Source: Oceaniferula spumae
Lineage (GTDB): Bacteria > Verrucomicrobiota > Verrucomicrobiia > Verrucomicrobiales > Akkermansiaceae
DNA: 64,000 bases
Assembly: GCF_042849255.1 (NCBI RefSeq)
Contig: NZ_AP026866.1
Coordinates: 1,860,001 to 1,924,000 of the forward strand
Direction: 5' to 3'
Below, piece after piece: positions 25,784-37,200 of the stretch. Position 1 is the first letter of the stretch. Each line of letters opens with the position of its first letter. The position numbers and the translations under genes were made by a program. Below the pieces are notes generated by a model that did no database searches, was not told the DNA's origin, and saw only the letters and a program-made list of their open reading frames with translations.

Positions 25784-28700
25784 ATGAATCTTCGTGCCAT
25801 TTCCTACACCCTCTCAGTTGTTCTACCTCTTAGTGTTCATGCCGCGATTCAGGCAATCGGGGACACCACTCCTACACCGGACAATGATTATTGGAACACG
25901 GGAACAGGTTTCAACTCGACTGTCTATGTTGGATTCAACAACCCGGGATCCGTAATTGTCGATGGAGGGAGTTCAATCACCTCGCACACGCTATATGTCG
26001 GTGAGAACGCGGGTGTGATCGGCGATGTTAATGTGACTGGGGCTGGAAGCGTTTGGAACATCGAGAACACTTTGGAGATTGGCTATTTGGGAGTGGCAAC
26101 ATTTAGGATCGGAGACGGAGGCGTTGTTAATGTTGGTAGCTTTGCTGGTATCGATGTACACGGAGTTGGCGGTAGCGGAAAATTGATTCTCGATGGTGGA
26201 ACGCTTAATGCGTCAAACTGGATATCAGACACAAACGAAATTGAAGGCACGGGAGTCATCAATGCGAACGGCTACGCCGGAAACGGATTTCCAACGAGCT
26301 ACACTTTTGATGGGTCGAACGTCTTCAGCTTTCTGATCGATAATGATCGCTCCGATGCGATTACATTTAACCTAACTGCAAATCCCGGATTTGTCATGGA
26401 TCGTAGCGCGGTGGTTGAAGGCGGCGCCGTATTTACGATTCAAAATGCCACCATTGGTAACGACGAAATACTTTCGCAGTCGCTTGATGTTTCAGGAGCG
26501 GGGACCGAACTCACCATCTCCGAATCCCTTGAAGTGGCAAAAGCAGGCGACGGATCGGTAGAAGTTTCCGGCGGGGCAACACTGCAGGTAGATGGAACAA
26601 CTTCGATTGATCCTAATGGTGCACATACGGGTTCTATTTTACTTAACAACGGCACTTTCAAGACGGAGCTGCTCGTGGGAGATGCCATCGACTTTTCGGG
26701 GCAAGGAAGTTTGGAGTTAGGTGGTGTGATTGGATCAGGTTTCAGTTTCCAATTTTTAGGTAGCAACGCCGGAACGCAGTTGATCGACAACGGGCGCGGC
26801 GACCTCGTTTCTGCGACACTGGATGCAACCAACATTCCGGCCTATACCGGTTCGCTGTCATTGGCGAATGGCGCGGTGCTAACCGCGGTCGATGTGACTG
26901 GAGGGCGTTTGGTTGGTGAGTCGGATCAACTCACGCTTGCTGGTTCTGGAACCTCGCTGAGTATCTCAAATCAACTCACTCTGGGTGATTTGGGAGAAGG
27001 TGCTGCATCGGTTCTCGCCGGGACGGGCTTGGATGCGACAAAGCTGGTCCTGGGGAACTCGGAAGGAAGTCAAGGCAGCCTAAAAGTAGAGGGCGCCGAT
27101 GCCTTGCTTGATGTGACTGGCAGCATGATCGTCGGCTTATCAGGAGCCGGCTCGATGTCCATTAGCTCGGGTAGTGACGCTGACGCGGGACTCTTAGTCC
27201 TTGGGCAAAATACTACAGCAACGGGAACAGCGAATATTAATGGAGGAGCAATCTCGACCGGAGAATTCATCGCCGGGCAGGGAGGTAGTGCAATTTTCAA
27301 TATCAAGAACGATGGGTCGCTGACTGCGACAAACGTAACTCTTGCACAGAGTTCGACTGCTTCAGCAGAGGTTAGCATCGATGGATCGGATACAACGTTC
27401 GATGCTTCAGAGCAGTTGATTGTAGGTGATGCGGGGGCGGCAGTCCTGAGTATTGGCGGTGGTGCCACTGCTACTGCAAATGAAGTTTTCGTGTCCAAGA
27501 AGGATACGGGTGCTGGCTCGGTAGTCATATCGGGACAGGGTTCGGTGCTTACGGTCGATGCTGATTTGAATGTAGGCTCTGGAAATGTGGGGTCGGTTGA
27601 GATCGCTGATGGAGCGGTCGTCGATATCGGTGCTTCGACGATCGTCTATTCTGGCAGCGGTCTAACATTTGACATGGGCACACTGAACACGAAGGCACTG
27701 CACGCAGATTCGGATGTGCTTCTCGGAACGGGAACAATCAATGCGAATGGCGTATTCGGGACTGGTTATAATTTTACATTCGACGGGCAATCGGAGGCTT
27801 CGCTCCAGCTAGTGAATGGTGAAGGAACAATTGACGTTCATCTGGATGTAAGCACGGGGCTCGCTCCCCTTTCAGGAAATATCTCAGTGTTGAATGGCGG
27901 GCAAATTTCCAGCACAGCAGGGAGTATAGGCCTAACGCCAGGGGTATTGGAAAGTTCGAGCGTGTCGGGGGCTAGCTCATCGTGGTCGATTTCCGGCGAT
28001 CTTAGCGTCGGCGATCTCGCGGATGGCGAACTCTTGGTTGCTACCGGAGGAGCAATGTCTAGCAACGCTCTGTATTTAGGAAGACACGCGAATGCCGAGG
28101 GCGATCTATCGGTAGAAGGAGACGGCTCGATTTTCACTGGTTCCGGTGACCTGATTGTGGCGGAGCATGGAGTGGGACGTTTGAGTGTTGCCTCTGGCGG
28201 GACGATGGGCGGTGTCCTAAATGGTTATGTTGGCTTGGAGAGCGGGAGTTCTGGAATAGTCGTTCTTGATGGCAATGAGTCGAGGCTTCAACTTAATGGA
28301 ATCTTCCAAATCGGAGGATGGGGAGATGCCCAAGTTTCCATCACTAATGGCGCTTCTCTAGTGCACGCAGGCGTTGCGAATCTCTCTGAGTGGGCCAGCT
28401 CCACCGCGCGGATGGAAGTCAAAGGTGAAGGGTCGGTCTGGAAGGCGGGCGAGATCAATTTGGGTAGGCGTGGCACGACCGAGATAGTTATTTCGGAAGG
28501 AGGTGTCGTGCAGTCTGGTGCAGTTCGTTTTAGTGGTTCGCGCAACTCAGAAAGTTATCTGACGGTGAGGGATACGGGCAGCCGTTTGGTCAGTTCGCAG
28601 AGTTTGGTCGTGGGCAACAGTGGCTATGGAGAGATGAATATTCTAAACGGTGGCGAAGTTCAAAGCCACTTCGGTTACATTGGTCTTAATGGTGCACCAA

Positions 28701-30340
28701 GCGGCCATGTCTTGATCTCCGGAGAAGGCTCGGCGTGGAATATGACTCGGATATTCCAAACGGCGAACGTAGCTCCTAGCTATCTGAAGATAGTGGGCGG
28801 AGCGTCATTGAATGCACAGTTTGCGGAATTGGGAATGCAACGTTACAGCGAGACACTCGTCTCCGGATCGGGAAGCAAATGGACTATCAGCAACGAGTTC
28901 GATCTGGGCCTTGAAGGTGAAGCCGTTTTCGAAATGGAAGACGGTGCGACCGGAACAAGTTCGACCCTTCATATTGGCCGTAACGCGGGCGGCACAGGAG
29001 TTCTACGACTCAAGGACTCCGGGACTCAATTCACCAACTCCAATGCTGCCTATATTGGAAATAGTGGCCGCGGTTCCCTGGAGGTAACTCTGGGCGGGGT
29101 ATTGAGCACCGGTGCGGCTTCATTGGGACATGATACGACCGGCGTCGGAAATGCGACGATTGAGGGAAGCGGTTCAAGGTGGACGGTGCGCGGTGGTCTG
29201 GATGTCGCTAACGCAGGGGAAGGAAATCTTCTGATTCGGAACCAAGCCTCCACACGAGTGCGGGATTCGTTGAACATCGCGGTATCAGGCGAGGCTTCAG
29301 GCGAGATCAATATTTTCGCCGCTGAGTCTACCCTGTTGGAAGTCGGCTACGACGGCAGCGGGGCTCTCGTCAACAATGGCTCGCTTCGCCTCTTCGCCGG
29401 AGCGGAACTCGCTGCTGGCACCTATTCCCCGGCCATTTCCGCCGACGGTTTTTCGGGATCAGGAAGCTATCAGGCATTTGGTGGTAGCTGGGATATTGCT
29501 ACGGGAGAGCTTGCTGTGAATGCGATTGAGAACTCGGCATCAAATTCGCTCAACGAAGATCTCAGTGGGCGAAGATTGGCCTTTAATGGTGGAGCTCTAG
29601 TTTCTGCCTTTGAGCAGGGCGTAGGCATGGAAAGCTTCTCTGTTGATCACTTCAATATTGCGGAGATCAACTTTGGCCGAGTGGTCGAAAGTTATTCTAT
29701 TTCTCTTTCTAAACCGGCTTTACTCTCTTTTGATCAGAGCAGTGTTGTCGATACCGAGAATCTGCAAGTTTACTATCGCGCGGGTTCGGGTGATGAGTGG
29801 CATCTCATCAGCGATACACCTTCGCAGCAAAGCGGCAATTGGTATAGTGTTCTTGCAGAATCAAGTGGCGACTATGCGCTGGTGTATACCGGATACGAAA
29901 ATGCCTTGGTCGCCTTTCGCGATATCTACGGTCTCGCCGAAGACGGCGCGGACGACGATCAAGATTGGTCGGGAAATGGCATTCCGAATCTCCTCTACCT
30001 CGCCTTTGGTCTTGGCGACCCGAACGGGGTGAACATCGATCGCACGCGACTGCCAGCCATCGGCGAGGGAAATGCGGGAAACACGATTGCGTTTAGCTTC
30101 GTCGAGCCAATTGCCAACGACACCGGCTTGGAGATCGAAGTCCGCACCAGCGAAGATTTGAGCCAATGGTTCACGCCAGATGAACTCGGCCTTAACTACC
30201 TGCCGGTCAACGCGACAACGGAAGACCTCGGCGACGGCTATCAACGGGTGACGCAAATCTACGGGATCCTCGCTGGAGAGGACGGCCGCTTCTACCGGGT
30301 AAAGGTCTCGTCAGGAACCAGCATCACCACAGATCCTTAA
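25784..30340 (+). CDS. Giant T5SS/PEP-CTERM-repeat surface protein
   Basis: A 1518-residue secreted protein. The signal peptide is MNLRAISYTLSVVLPLSVHA; a longer in-frame start at 25739 would bury it. About 1150 residues consist of degenerate repeats of the type GSGSxW...LxVGxxGxGxLxIxxGG, characteristic of T5SS/PEP-CTERM-associated repeats and predicted to form a long beta-helix. The C-terminus has no PEP-CTERM tail. Instead it ends in an Asp-rich segment (DDDQDWSGNGIPNLLYLAFG) and a beta domain typical of Opitutales-like exported proteins. Codon use is less C-ending than in neighbours, and only one CTAACA/TGTTAG lies in 4.6 kb. Likely an adhesin or glycan-contacting surface protein; probably acquired. 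Confidence 0.8.
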   Translation: MNLRAISYTLSVVLPLSVHAAIQAIGDTTPTPDNDYWNTGTGFNSTVYVGFNNPGSVIVDGGSSITSHTLYVGENAGVIGDVNVTGAGSVWNIENTLEIGYLGVATFRIGDGGVVNVGSFAGIDVHGVGGSGKLILDGGTLNASNWISDTNEIEGTGVINANGYAGNGFPTSYTFDGSNVFSFLIDNDRSDAITFNLTANPGFVMDRSAVVEGGAVFTIQNATIGNDEILSQSLDVSGAGTELTISESLEVAKAGDGSVEVSGGATLQVDGTTSIDPNGAHTGSILLNNGTFKTELLVGDAIDFSGQGSLELGGVIGSGFSFQFLGSNAGTQLIDNGRGDLVSATLDATNIPAYTGSLSLANGAVLTAVDVTGGRLVGESDQLTLAGSGTSLSISNQLTLGDLGEGAASVLAGTGLDATKLVLGNSEGSQGSLKVEGADALLDVTGSMIVGLSGAGSMSISSGSDADAGLLVLGQNTTATGTANINGGAISTGEFIAGQGGSAIFNIKNDGSLTATNVTLAQSSTASAEVSIDGSDTTFDASEQLIVGDAGAAVLSIGGGATATANEVFVSKKDTGAGSVVISGQGSVLTVDADLNVGSGNVGSVEIADGAVVDIGASTIVYSGSGLTFDMGTLNTKALHADSDVLLGTGTINANGVFGTGYNFTFDGQSEASLQLVNGEGTIDVHLDVSTGLAPLSGNISVLNGGQISSTAGSIGLTPGVLESSSVSGASSSWSISGDLSVGDLADGELLVATGGAMSSNALYLGRHANAEGDLSVEGDGSIFTGSGDLIVAEHGVGRLSVASGGTMGGVLNGYVGLESGSSGIVVLDGNESRLQLNGIFQIGGWGDAQVSITNGASLVHAGVANLSEWASSTARMEVKGEGSVWKAGEINLGRRGTTEIVISEGGVVQSGAVRFSGSRNSESYLTVRDTGSRLVSSQSLVVGNSGYGEMNILNGGEVQSHFGYIGLNGAPSGHVLISGEGSAWNMTRIFQTANVAPSYLKIVGGASLNAQFAELGMQRYSETLVSGSGSKWTISNEFDLGLEGEAVFEMEDGATGTSSTLHIGRNAGGTGVLRLKDSGTQFTNSNAAYIGNSGRGSLEVTLGGVLSTGAASLGHDTTGVGNATIEGSGSRWTVRGGLDVANAGEGNLLIRNQASTRVRDSLNIAVSGEASGEINIFAAESTLLEVGYDGSGALVNNGSLRLFAGAELAAGTYSPAISADGFSGSGSYQAFGGSWDIATGELAVNAIENSASNSLNEDLSGRRLAFNGGALVSAFEQGVGMESFSVDHFNIAEINFGRVVESYSISLSKPALLSFDQSSVVDTENLQVYYRAGSGDEWHLISDTPSQQSGNWYSVLAESSGDYALVYTGYENALVAFRDIYGLAEDGADDDQDWSGNGIPNLLYLAFGLGDPNGVNIDRTRLPAIGEGNAGNTIAFSFVEPIANDTGLEIEVRTSEDLSQWFTPDELGLNYLPVNATTEDLGDGYQRVTQIYGILAGEDGRFYRVKVSSGTSITTDP

Positions 30341-30533
30341 AAATATGGCTGACCCGGTTTTGCTGCAGAATGCGGAATCGACATTCCCTCTCATTTTGGT
30401 CGCGGCACAAGGTACCGGTTTCCTGAACGAATTTAAAAAAGCAAATGCTTCAAACCAAAACCACAAGGAAACAAGCCTCAAACTCATGTCAAAAAATACG
30501 GAATACGCCCCTCTAACTTATATCCTCAGTACA

Positions 30534-32522
30534 ATGAAAAAAATAATCGATAACAAATATATTACATCCATAGCAACTATCCTAATAATTTCGGGAACCT
30601 ACACTCCTTCGCAAGCCGCTATCGTTATTACTGGTAATACTGCCGACGGCGGCTCTACCAATGGGCAACCGGGCGTCATTGGAGATGACTCAGCAGGCTC
30701 GCTTACTGTAGATTCCGGCAGTGATTACACACCTGAGACAAACATCGTTTTTGGTCGTGAATCGACTGGGGAGGGCACAGGTGTGATTACCGGCCCGGGT
30801 TCCACCCTGGTCGCCGGCACCGATACCTTTGGAGATCTAACGATTGGCGATAGCGGAACTGGCAACCTCACTGTTAGTGATGGGGCGAGCGTCTCTTTGT
30901 TTCAGTCCGGCAATATTTGGGTAGGACGCGAAGCTGGATCAAACGGCACCCTTACGGTAAGCGGTGCCAGCCAAACGGCCACCGTCAATACTGGGCGATT
31001 GATTTACATCGGAGAAAGCGGCACGGGGACACTCAATGTTGAAAGCGGCGGGGTCGTCCGTGTGCAACGACAAGGCGGCGGGACATTGGAAATGGTTGCG
31101 GGCCATCTCGAGGGTTCGGAGGGCACCATCACAGTGGCTGAAGGCGGTAGCATTAACTACGTCGATCCCGGCTTTCTTGATCTGGGCGCCGCCGGTTCCG
31201 GCACCATGTTTCTCGCCGGCCAGGTGGGCGATGTGCAGCAACTGCGCCTCGGTGTGGATTCAACCGGTGAAGGAGAATTACATATGACGGGATCCTCCAG
31301 TCTGACTTCAGATTTTTACGTAACGGTTGGCGATTCTGGCACGGGCAAATTGGAAATGTCAGGCACCTCCAGCCTCACTGTAGGCACTTCGAACCCTCTA
31401 ACCAATCTCTACATTGGCGCGCAAGATGGCAGCGACGGTCAAATGACAATATTAGACTCTGCCTCGGTAAGCGTTCTAAAGGATGTTCACGTCGGATCCG
31501 AAGGTAGTTCGGTGGGGGCATTGACCCTGGGGGACGACGGCCAGATTTCGGCAGATGGCTCATTCTTCGTGGGTAGAGACGACAGTAGTATCGGCAGCCT
31601 CACTCTGTCAGGGAACGCTGCATTGGAAGGCACGGGTGTAAGTATCGGCACCAATGGGCAAGGCACGCTGGAAATGTCAGGCAACTCCTCCATCACCACT
31701 GCCAGGGTGCATTTCGGTGAAAATAACGGAGCGAACGGCGAGGGCACACTCTCGGGCAACGCCAGTATTGATGCGAGCGCGGCCATCTTTATTGGCAATG
31801 GCGGAACAGGCTCGCTCACCATGAGCGGTGGTTCCTCGATCTCTGCGGACCGACGTATTTTTGTGGGTCGAGACGGCATGGGCACCCTCACCATGGAGAG
31901 CGGTTCCCGAGCTACCGCTGACGACGTTTTCGTCGCCTTTGGCGCAACTTCGGGCACGCTTACCGTCACGGGCAACGGCACGCTTATGACCGTCGCCGAC
32001 GAGTTAGTCTTTGGCCGTGGTGGAAATGGTGCAGGTGAAGCAACTATATCTCTCGGTCGGGGCGGCCGCATCGATAACGTCAATAGCGGGGCCGCATTGT
32101 TTATAGCTGCCGGTTCAGAAGACTCTGCCTGGGTTAACTTTGTCATTGGTGATGATGGCACCGGTTTCATCGATTCCGGCCGCATCGATACCACGAGCTT
32201 TAACATAGGATCAGGCATGGCAGAGTTTGGTCTGCATGTAGACGACGATGTCCTATTGAGAAAGGGAGATAAATTTACGCTTATCGATTACGGCAACTAC
32301 AACGGCGTCGAGTTTGGCAACATTGGAGACGACGGTATTTTTGTGACAGACCGCTATAGTTTTCTCATCAACTATGACAATGATATCGGCATCAACGACC
32401 GAGCCCTGACTGCATTGGTCGTCGCCGCCCCGGTCGTCGCCGTCCCTGAGCCGAGCCAGGCTCTGCTTTTGGTATTGGGCCTCACCGCAGCAGCACTGGG
32501 TCAGCGAAAAAGAACTGTCTAG
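30534..32522 (+). CDS. T5SS/PEP-CTERM-repeat protein with divergent PEP-CTERM tail
   Basis: A 662-residue secreted protein. The signal peptide is MKKIIDNKYITSIATILIIS through SQA; the frame is open from 30345, but those 63 residues look non-coding. About 20 repeats of the form (V/I)GxxGTGxLxMSGxSS make up residues 60-560 and predict a beta-helix. The tail VPEPSQALLLVLGL, then GQRKRTV, is PEP-CTERM but unlike the 14 other tails here (PEPSS ... RRRR), closer to Opitutales examples. The 193-base gap before it holds no recognised signal. It shares repeat type and atypical base use with the preceding gene. Confidence 0.82.
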   Translation: MKKIIDNKYITSIATILIISGTYTPSQAAIVITGNTADGGSTNGQPGVIGDDSAGSLTVDSGSDYTPETNIVFGRESTGEGTGVITGPGSTLVAGTDTFGDLTIGDSGTGNLTVSDGASVSLFQSGNIWVGREAGSNGTLTVSGASQTATVNTGRLIYIGESGTGTLNVESGGVVRVQRQGGGTLEMVAGHLEGSEGTITVAEGGSINYVDPGFLDLGAAGSGTMFLAGQVGDVQQLRLGVDSTGEGELHMTGSSSLTSDFYVTVGDSGTGKLEMSGTSSLTVGTSNPLTNLYIGAQDGSDGQMTILDSASVSVLKDVHVGSEGSSVGALTLGDDGQISADGSFFVGRDDSSIGSLTLSGNAALEGTGVSIGTNGQGTLEMSGNSSITTARVHFGENNGANGEGTLSGNASIDASAAIFIGNGGTGSLTMSGGSSISADRRIFVGRDGMGTLTMESGSRATADDVFVAFGATSGTLTVTGNGTLMTVADELVFGRGGNGAGEATISLGRGGRIDNVNSGAALFIAAGSEDSAWVNFVIGDDGTGFIDSGRIDTTSFNIGSGMAEFGLHVDDDVLLRKGDKFTLIDYGNYNGVEFGNIGDDGIFVTDRYSFLINYDNDIGINDRALTALVVAAPVVAVPEPSQALLLVLGLTAAALGQRKRTV

Positions 32523-32699
32523 AAAGAGATGTTTTCTTGGTTGATTGTTGCTCTCATCGACCTCACGTCAAAGCAATCATCATCTGACTTCACGAGCCGA
32601 TCTCTACCGACCATCTTTGTCTCGGCAACTTCTTGGCTTGAACCAAGGTGGTCAGCGTGGGGAAATAAGCGGGATTAAGCCGAAAGCACAGAAGGCCCA

Positions 32700-34214
32700 T
32701 CAGCTGAGGATGTCTTTGATCAGGTGTGGATGGATTACGCCGGTGGGTTTGAGATCGACACCGTTGATGACTTTGGTCAGGCGGTTGGAGTCGACACCGA
32801 GGCAGTGACAGATCGTGGCAATCAGGTCGCGCGGGTGCACAGCTTTATCAGGATCCATGTTATTGAAGGCAAAGTCGTCAGTAGCACCGTAAGTCATACC
32901 CGGTTTGACACCCGCTCCGGCAAGCCATGAGGTGAAACACTTGGCATGGTGGTCACGACCATCGCCCTGCGAGTAGGTGGTGCGGCCAAACTCACCACCC
33001 CAGACTACGAGGGTATCATCCATCAGACCGCGTTGCTTGAGATCTGTTAGGAGTGCATAGGTTCCGCGATCGGTGGCATCACAGAGTCGTTTCAGATCCC
33101 GATCCAGCGCTCCGTGGAAATCCCAGCCACGTTGGTAAACCTGGGTGTAACGCACACCGCGCTCGGCGAGTCGGCGCGCCATCAGGCAGTTGTAGGCAAA
33201 GCTACCCGGTTTCTTTGCATCCTCACCGTAGAGCTGCCAGGTGCTGGCAGGTTCATTGGACAGATCGGAAAGCTCGGGCACAGACATCTGCATGCGGTAG
33301 GCCATCTCGTATTGCTCAATTCGCGCATTGGTCTCAGGGTCGCCGATTTCACTCAGCGTGCGATGGTTCATTTCTTCGATGCCATCGAGAATGGAGCGTC
33401 GCAGCTTTCGGCTCATGCCGCGCGGGTCGTTGAGATAGAGCACCGGATCATGGCCCGCGCGCAGCGGCACACCGGCGTGTTTGGCATTGAGGAAAGCGGA
33501 CGACCACAGTCGCGGCGTAACCGGCTGACCGGAGGTGCCAGGAACGCGATTAGAATTCAGCACCACAAAGGACGGCAGGTTCTCATTGAGCGATCCCAGA
33601 CCATACGAACACCAAGCACCCAGCGCGGGCCGACCAGGCAGCATGTTCGCCGTGTTCATTAGCATAATCGCCGGCTCGTGGTTAATGGCATCCGAATACA
33701 TCGAGTGGATCATGGTGAGATCATCGATGCATTTCGCGGTGTATGGCAGTGCACTGGAGACGTAACGCCCACTCTTGCCATGCTTTTGGAATTTAAAACT
33801 GGAAGGGCGCACGGTGAAGCGCGACTGACCGGCGGTCATGCCGGATGGTTTGAAATCGGCACCAAGAATGCTCGCAGGAATGTCCTTGCCGGCAAACTCC
33901 GCGAGGCGCGGTTTGTAATCAAACATGTCTTGGTGCGGAGGCCCACCCGCCATAAACAGGGAGATAACGCGCTTAGCCGATGGGTTCTGATGCGGCGCTT
34001 CAAGGCTGCCTCCGGCCATTGCTTTGTTACCACCTAACAGATGCGCAAGACCCAGCCCACCGAGCGAGAGCGATGCCTTTTTCAGGAAATGCCGTCTGGT
34101 GTAGCCGTCTTTCCATTGATGGCGAAGCTCGTCCGGAAGTGGCATATCCCAAGGAGTCGGGCCCTCACCGAAGTTATCGGAGCAAGGCATGTGATTGTTA
34201 GATTCGTGGTGCAC
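32700..34214 (-). CDS. DUF1501 protein with Tat signal
   Basis: A 504-residue protein exported by the Tat system: TRRHFLKKASLSLGGLGLAHLL (residues 39-60) carries the twin Arg. The body matches DUF1501, an alkaline-phosphatase/sulfatase-fold relative abundant in Planctomycetes and Verrucomicrobia: KRVISLFMAGGPPHQDMFDYKP, NHEPAIMLMNTANMLPGRPALGAW and VVWGGEFGRTTYSQGDGRDHH. Its biochemical role is not established. It lies 14 bases after the DUF1549/DUF1553 gene, the usual pairing, and the two probably form a periplasmic complex. An ATG at 34190 is an alternative start. Confidence 0.9.
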   Translation of the reverse strand: MHHESNNHMPCSDNFGEGPTPWDMPLPDELRHQWKDGYTRRHFLKKASLSLGGLGLAHLLGGNKAMAGGSLEAPHQNPSAKRVISLFMAGGPPHQDMFDYKPRLAEFAGKDIPASILGADFKPSGMTAGQSRFTVRPSSFKFQKHGKSGRYVSSALPYTAKCIDDLTMIHSMYSDAINHEPAIMLMNTANMLPGRPALGAWCSYGLGSLNENLPSFVVLNSNRVPGTSGQPVTPRLWSSAFLNAKHAGVPLRAGHDPVLYLNDPRGMSRKLRRSILDGIEEMNHRTLSEIGDPETNARIEQYEMAYRMQMSVPELSDLSNEPASTWQLYGEDAKKPGSFAYNCLMARRLAERGVRYTQVYQRGWDFHGALDRDLKRLCDATDRGTYALLTDLKQRGLMDDTLVVWGGEFGRTTYSQGDGRDHHAKCFTSWLAGAGVKPGMTYGATDDFAFNNMDPDKAVHPRDLIATICHCLGVDSNRLTKVINGVDLKPTGVIHPHLIKDILS

Positions 34215-34228
34215 GGTTTAAGGAAGGG

Positions 34229-37200
34229 TTATTGGTTAACGAAGGCGTCACTATTTAAAAAGGTGGAGGTCAGACTCATCCAAACGGCGCTTTCGATCGG
34301 ATCGATGCCATTCGGCTGCGGTGCTTCACCATACTTGACCAGATGGGCAGCCTCTTCCGCAGTGATGAGCTTCCGGATTTCATCGAGACGACTGGTGAGC
34401 GAAGTCACCTCTTCGGTATCCAACTCTCTCGACCAAGTGCGTTTGGCGATGTAATTGAGCCGTTCTCGGGTGTCTTTGTGATGGGAAAGGGCTTTGTTTC
34501 CAAGCGCTCGTGCCGCTTCAAGATAGGTCACATCATTGAGCAGCGCAAGGGCCGCCAGCGGTGTGTTCGTGCGGTCGCGACGGACACAGGCGATGAGACG
34601 GTCTGTAGCATCAAAAATCCCCAGCTCCGGATGAAGGGCAGTGCGTTTGACAAACTGATAGAGCGTGCGGCGATAGATCAACGGCGCGCGGTGCTGTTTG
34701 TAAAAGTGGGTGGACGAGGGATAGGAGTCCTTCCAAATCCCCGCCGGCTGGTAGCCGAGAAACGACGGCCCGCCAAGTTTCTCACGATTGAGCAAACCAG
34801 CCGCCTGCAGCGCGGCGTCACGCAATGTCTCGGCGTCCATGCGATAACGCGGAGCACGGGCGTAGAAAAGATTGCGCGGATCCTTCTCCACCATCTCATC
34901 TGAAATCCGGTTGCTCTGACGGTAGGCCATCGACATCACCAGCATCCGATACATGCGCTTGAGCTTCCATGCTTTGTTAGAGTCACCGCCACCGGTTTGG
35001 AAATCAATGGCGAGGTGGTCGAGTAGCTCCTGATGCGTCGGGCGCGCGCCGACAATGCCAAAGTCCTCCGAGGACTCAACGATACCAGTGCCAAAAATTT
35101 CCTGCCACATTCGATTCACCGTCACCCGTGCAGTGAGCGGGTTTTCCGGCATGGTCACCCACTGGGCAAGTCCGAGCCGGTTCTTCGGCGCATCCGCCGG
35201 CAGCGATGGCAGAAAATCAGGAGTATTCGCATAGAGTCGCTCGCCGCGTGAGTTGTAGTCACCCCGATCTAGCAGGTGAGCAAAAGCCGGAGTGTCTTTT
35301 TCCCGGCAAACGAGTGTCTGCGCTCCGAGTTTGCCTTGATACATCGCGGCAAGATCATCGCTGACTTTTTTACCTTCGTTGATGTTGTTCGCTCCTTGGT
35401 AGTGGTGCACCTTCACCTTGGATTCAAGCTCCGCAATCTGTTTCTTGATTTCAGTGATACGCGTATTCAAGGCATCGAGCTTGTTATTGCTGGCGAAATA
35501 AAGTTTCCGCGCTGCATCGACTTCGAAGGGTGTCCACGCATCGGTGTCTTTCTTAAGGAAGTCCGGCTTGCGCTCGGCGACTCTGGCAATGGGGTCCATC
35601 CACGGCAGTCGCGCCATTTCCTCCGGTCCTAACAGTCGCTTGTAAATCCGCAGATCCTGAAACGCCGTGCCACGCAGCGGGCTGGATTTATCATCCGGGC
35701 CACCGCGGCGAGCGAGGTGAAACGGCTTATTGATCTCGATCTCACCTCTGAGCTTATCGACAACCACCTGGGTGGCTACCTTTTCCCCGTTGAGATACAA
35801 TTGAATCCCAGCCGCCTTTTTGGAGCCGTCATAACTAGCCGCAATGTGAACCCACTTGGTGCGTGGAATTTTTTGTGCAGCTTTTACGACGACCGCATTT
35901 TTCTTCGACCACTCAGAGATGAGATGAACCATCACCGTTCCATCGGCGAGAAAAAGGTCATACCCTTTCAAATCACTACCCGTATCCATGCGCGAGAGCA
36001 AAGCACCAGTCATAGACCCCTGCCCCAAGGGAGCTTCATTCCAGCGAATCCAAGTGGAGATGGAAAACGGCTTGTCAGCTGTTAGTTTTCCGACGTCCGC
36101 CATCGGATAGCGCGTGTTGTTATCAATGCGGAACGAACTGGCAAGCAGCGGGTATTCATCCCACAGCGGAGGTGCGCTTTCGTATTTGTAAGACTTGTTG
36201 GTGACGGCGTCTTTGATCGTTTCTCCTTTTCCCTCAGCCATGGGGAAGTGATGCGCGAGAGCCTGATTATCGACTTTGACCGGTTTATTGTTAGATCGCA
36301 ACCACTCTGCAATCTGTGCATCGGCCGTAGTCAGCGTCTCTTTCTTTTTCTTCTCGGCTGCGCTGAGTTCAGCAACCAGTCGATCATACCCAGCTCGGTC
36401 GTCTTTGTTAGGAATGGTGACCACAGGCGCCCAGCTGTCCATATCGTTGTGATAGGGCTTCTCATCGATGTTTCCGAAATAGGCGGTGAGTGAGTAAAAA
36501 TCCTTTGCGGAAAACGGATCGTATTTGTGATCGTGGCATACCGCACAGTTGGCGGTCATGCCCATGAAAACCGTGCCAAAGGCCTCGGTGCGTTCACGTT
36601 TGTTATTCACCCAAAGCTCCTGGGTGATGGTGCCGCCTTCCGAGGATGCCAGTCCGGCTCGGATGAAACCAGTCGCCACCACGGTATCTAACGATTTATC
36701 AGGCAGCAAATCACCAGCCAGCTGCTCCTGTGTAAAGCGGTCATACGATTTGTCCTCGTTGAAGCTCTTGATGACGTAATCACGATACGGCCAAATGGTA
36801 CGGTAGGCATCGACATGAATGCCATGGGTGTCACCGTAACGCGCATAGTCCAGCCAGAAGCGAGCGCGATGCTCACCATAAGCGTCCGAGGCTAACAACC
36901 GGTCGACAACTTTCGCGTAAGCGGCGTCATCATCCGCCGGGTCATTGAGGAAATCATCGACCTCTTTCGGAGTAGGAAGAAGACCTATTAGATCAAGTGT
37001 TACGCGGCGAATCAACTCTGATCGGCCAGCCGGGCCATTGGGGGTGAGGGATTTTTCCTCCAGCTTCGCGAGGATGTAGTGATCGATGGCATTTTTCGCC
37101 CAGCCTTTGTTTTCAACTTCAGGCAGCGTCTTTTTTTGAGGTTTCTCAAACGCCCAGTGATCGCGGAACTCGGCACCCTGCTTGATCCATTCACGCAGCA

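Noticed and set aside
30345..30533. N-terminal extension of the repeat protein at 30534
   Set aside because: The 63 codons lack domain character and precede a good signal peptide beginning at 30534.
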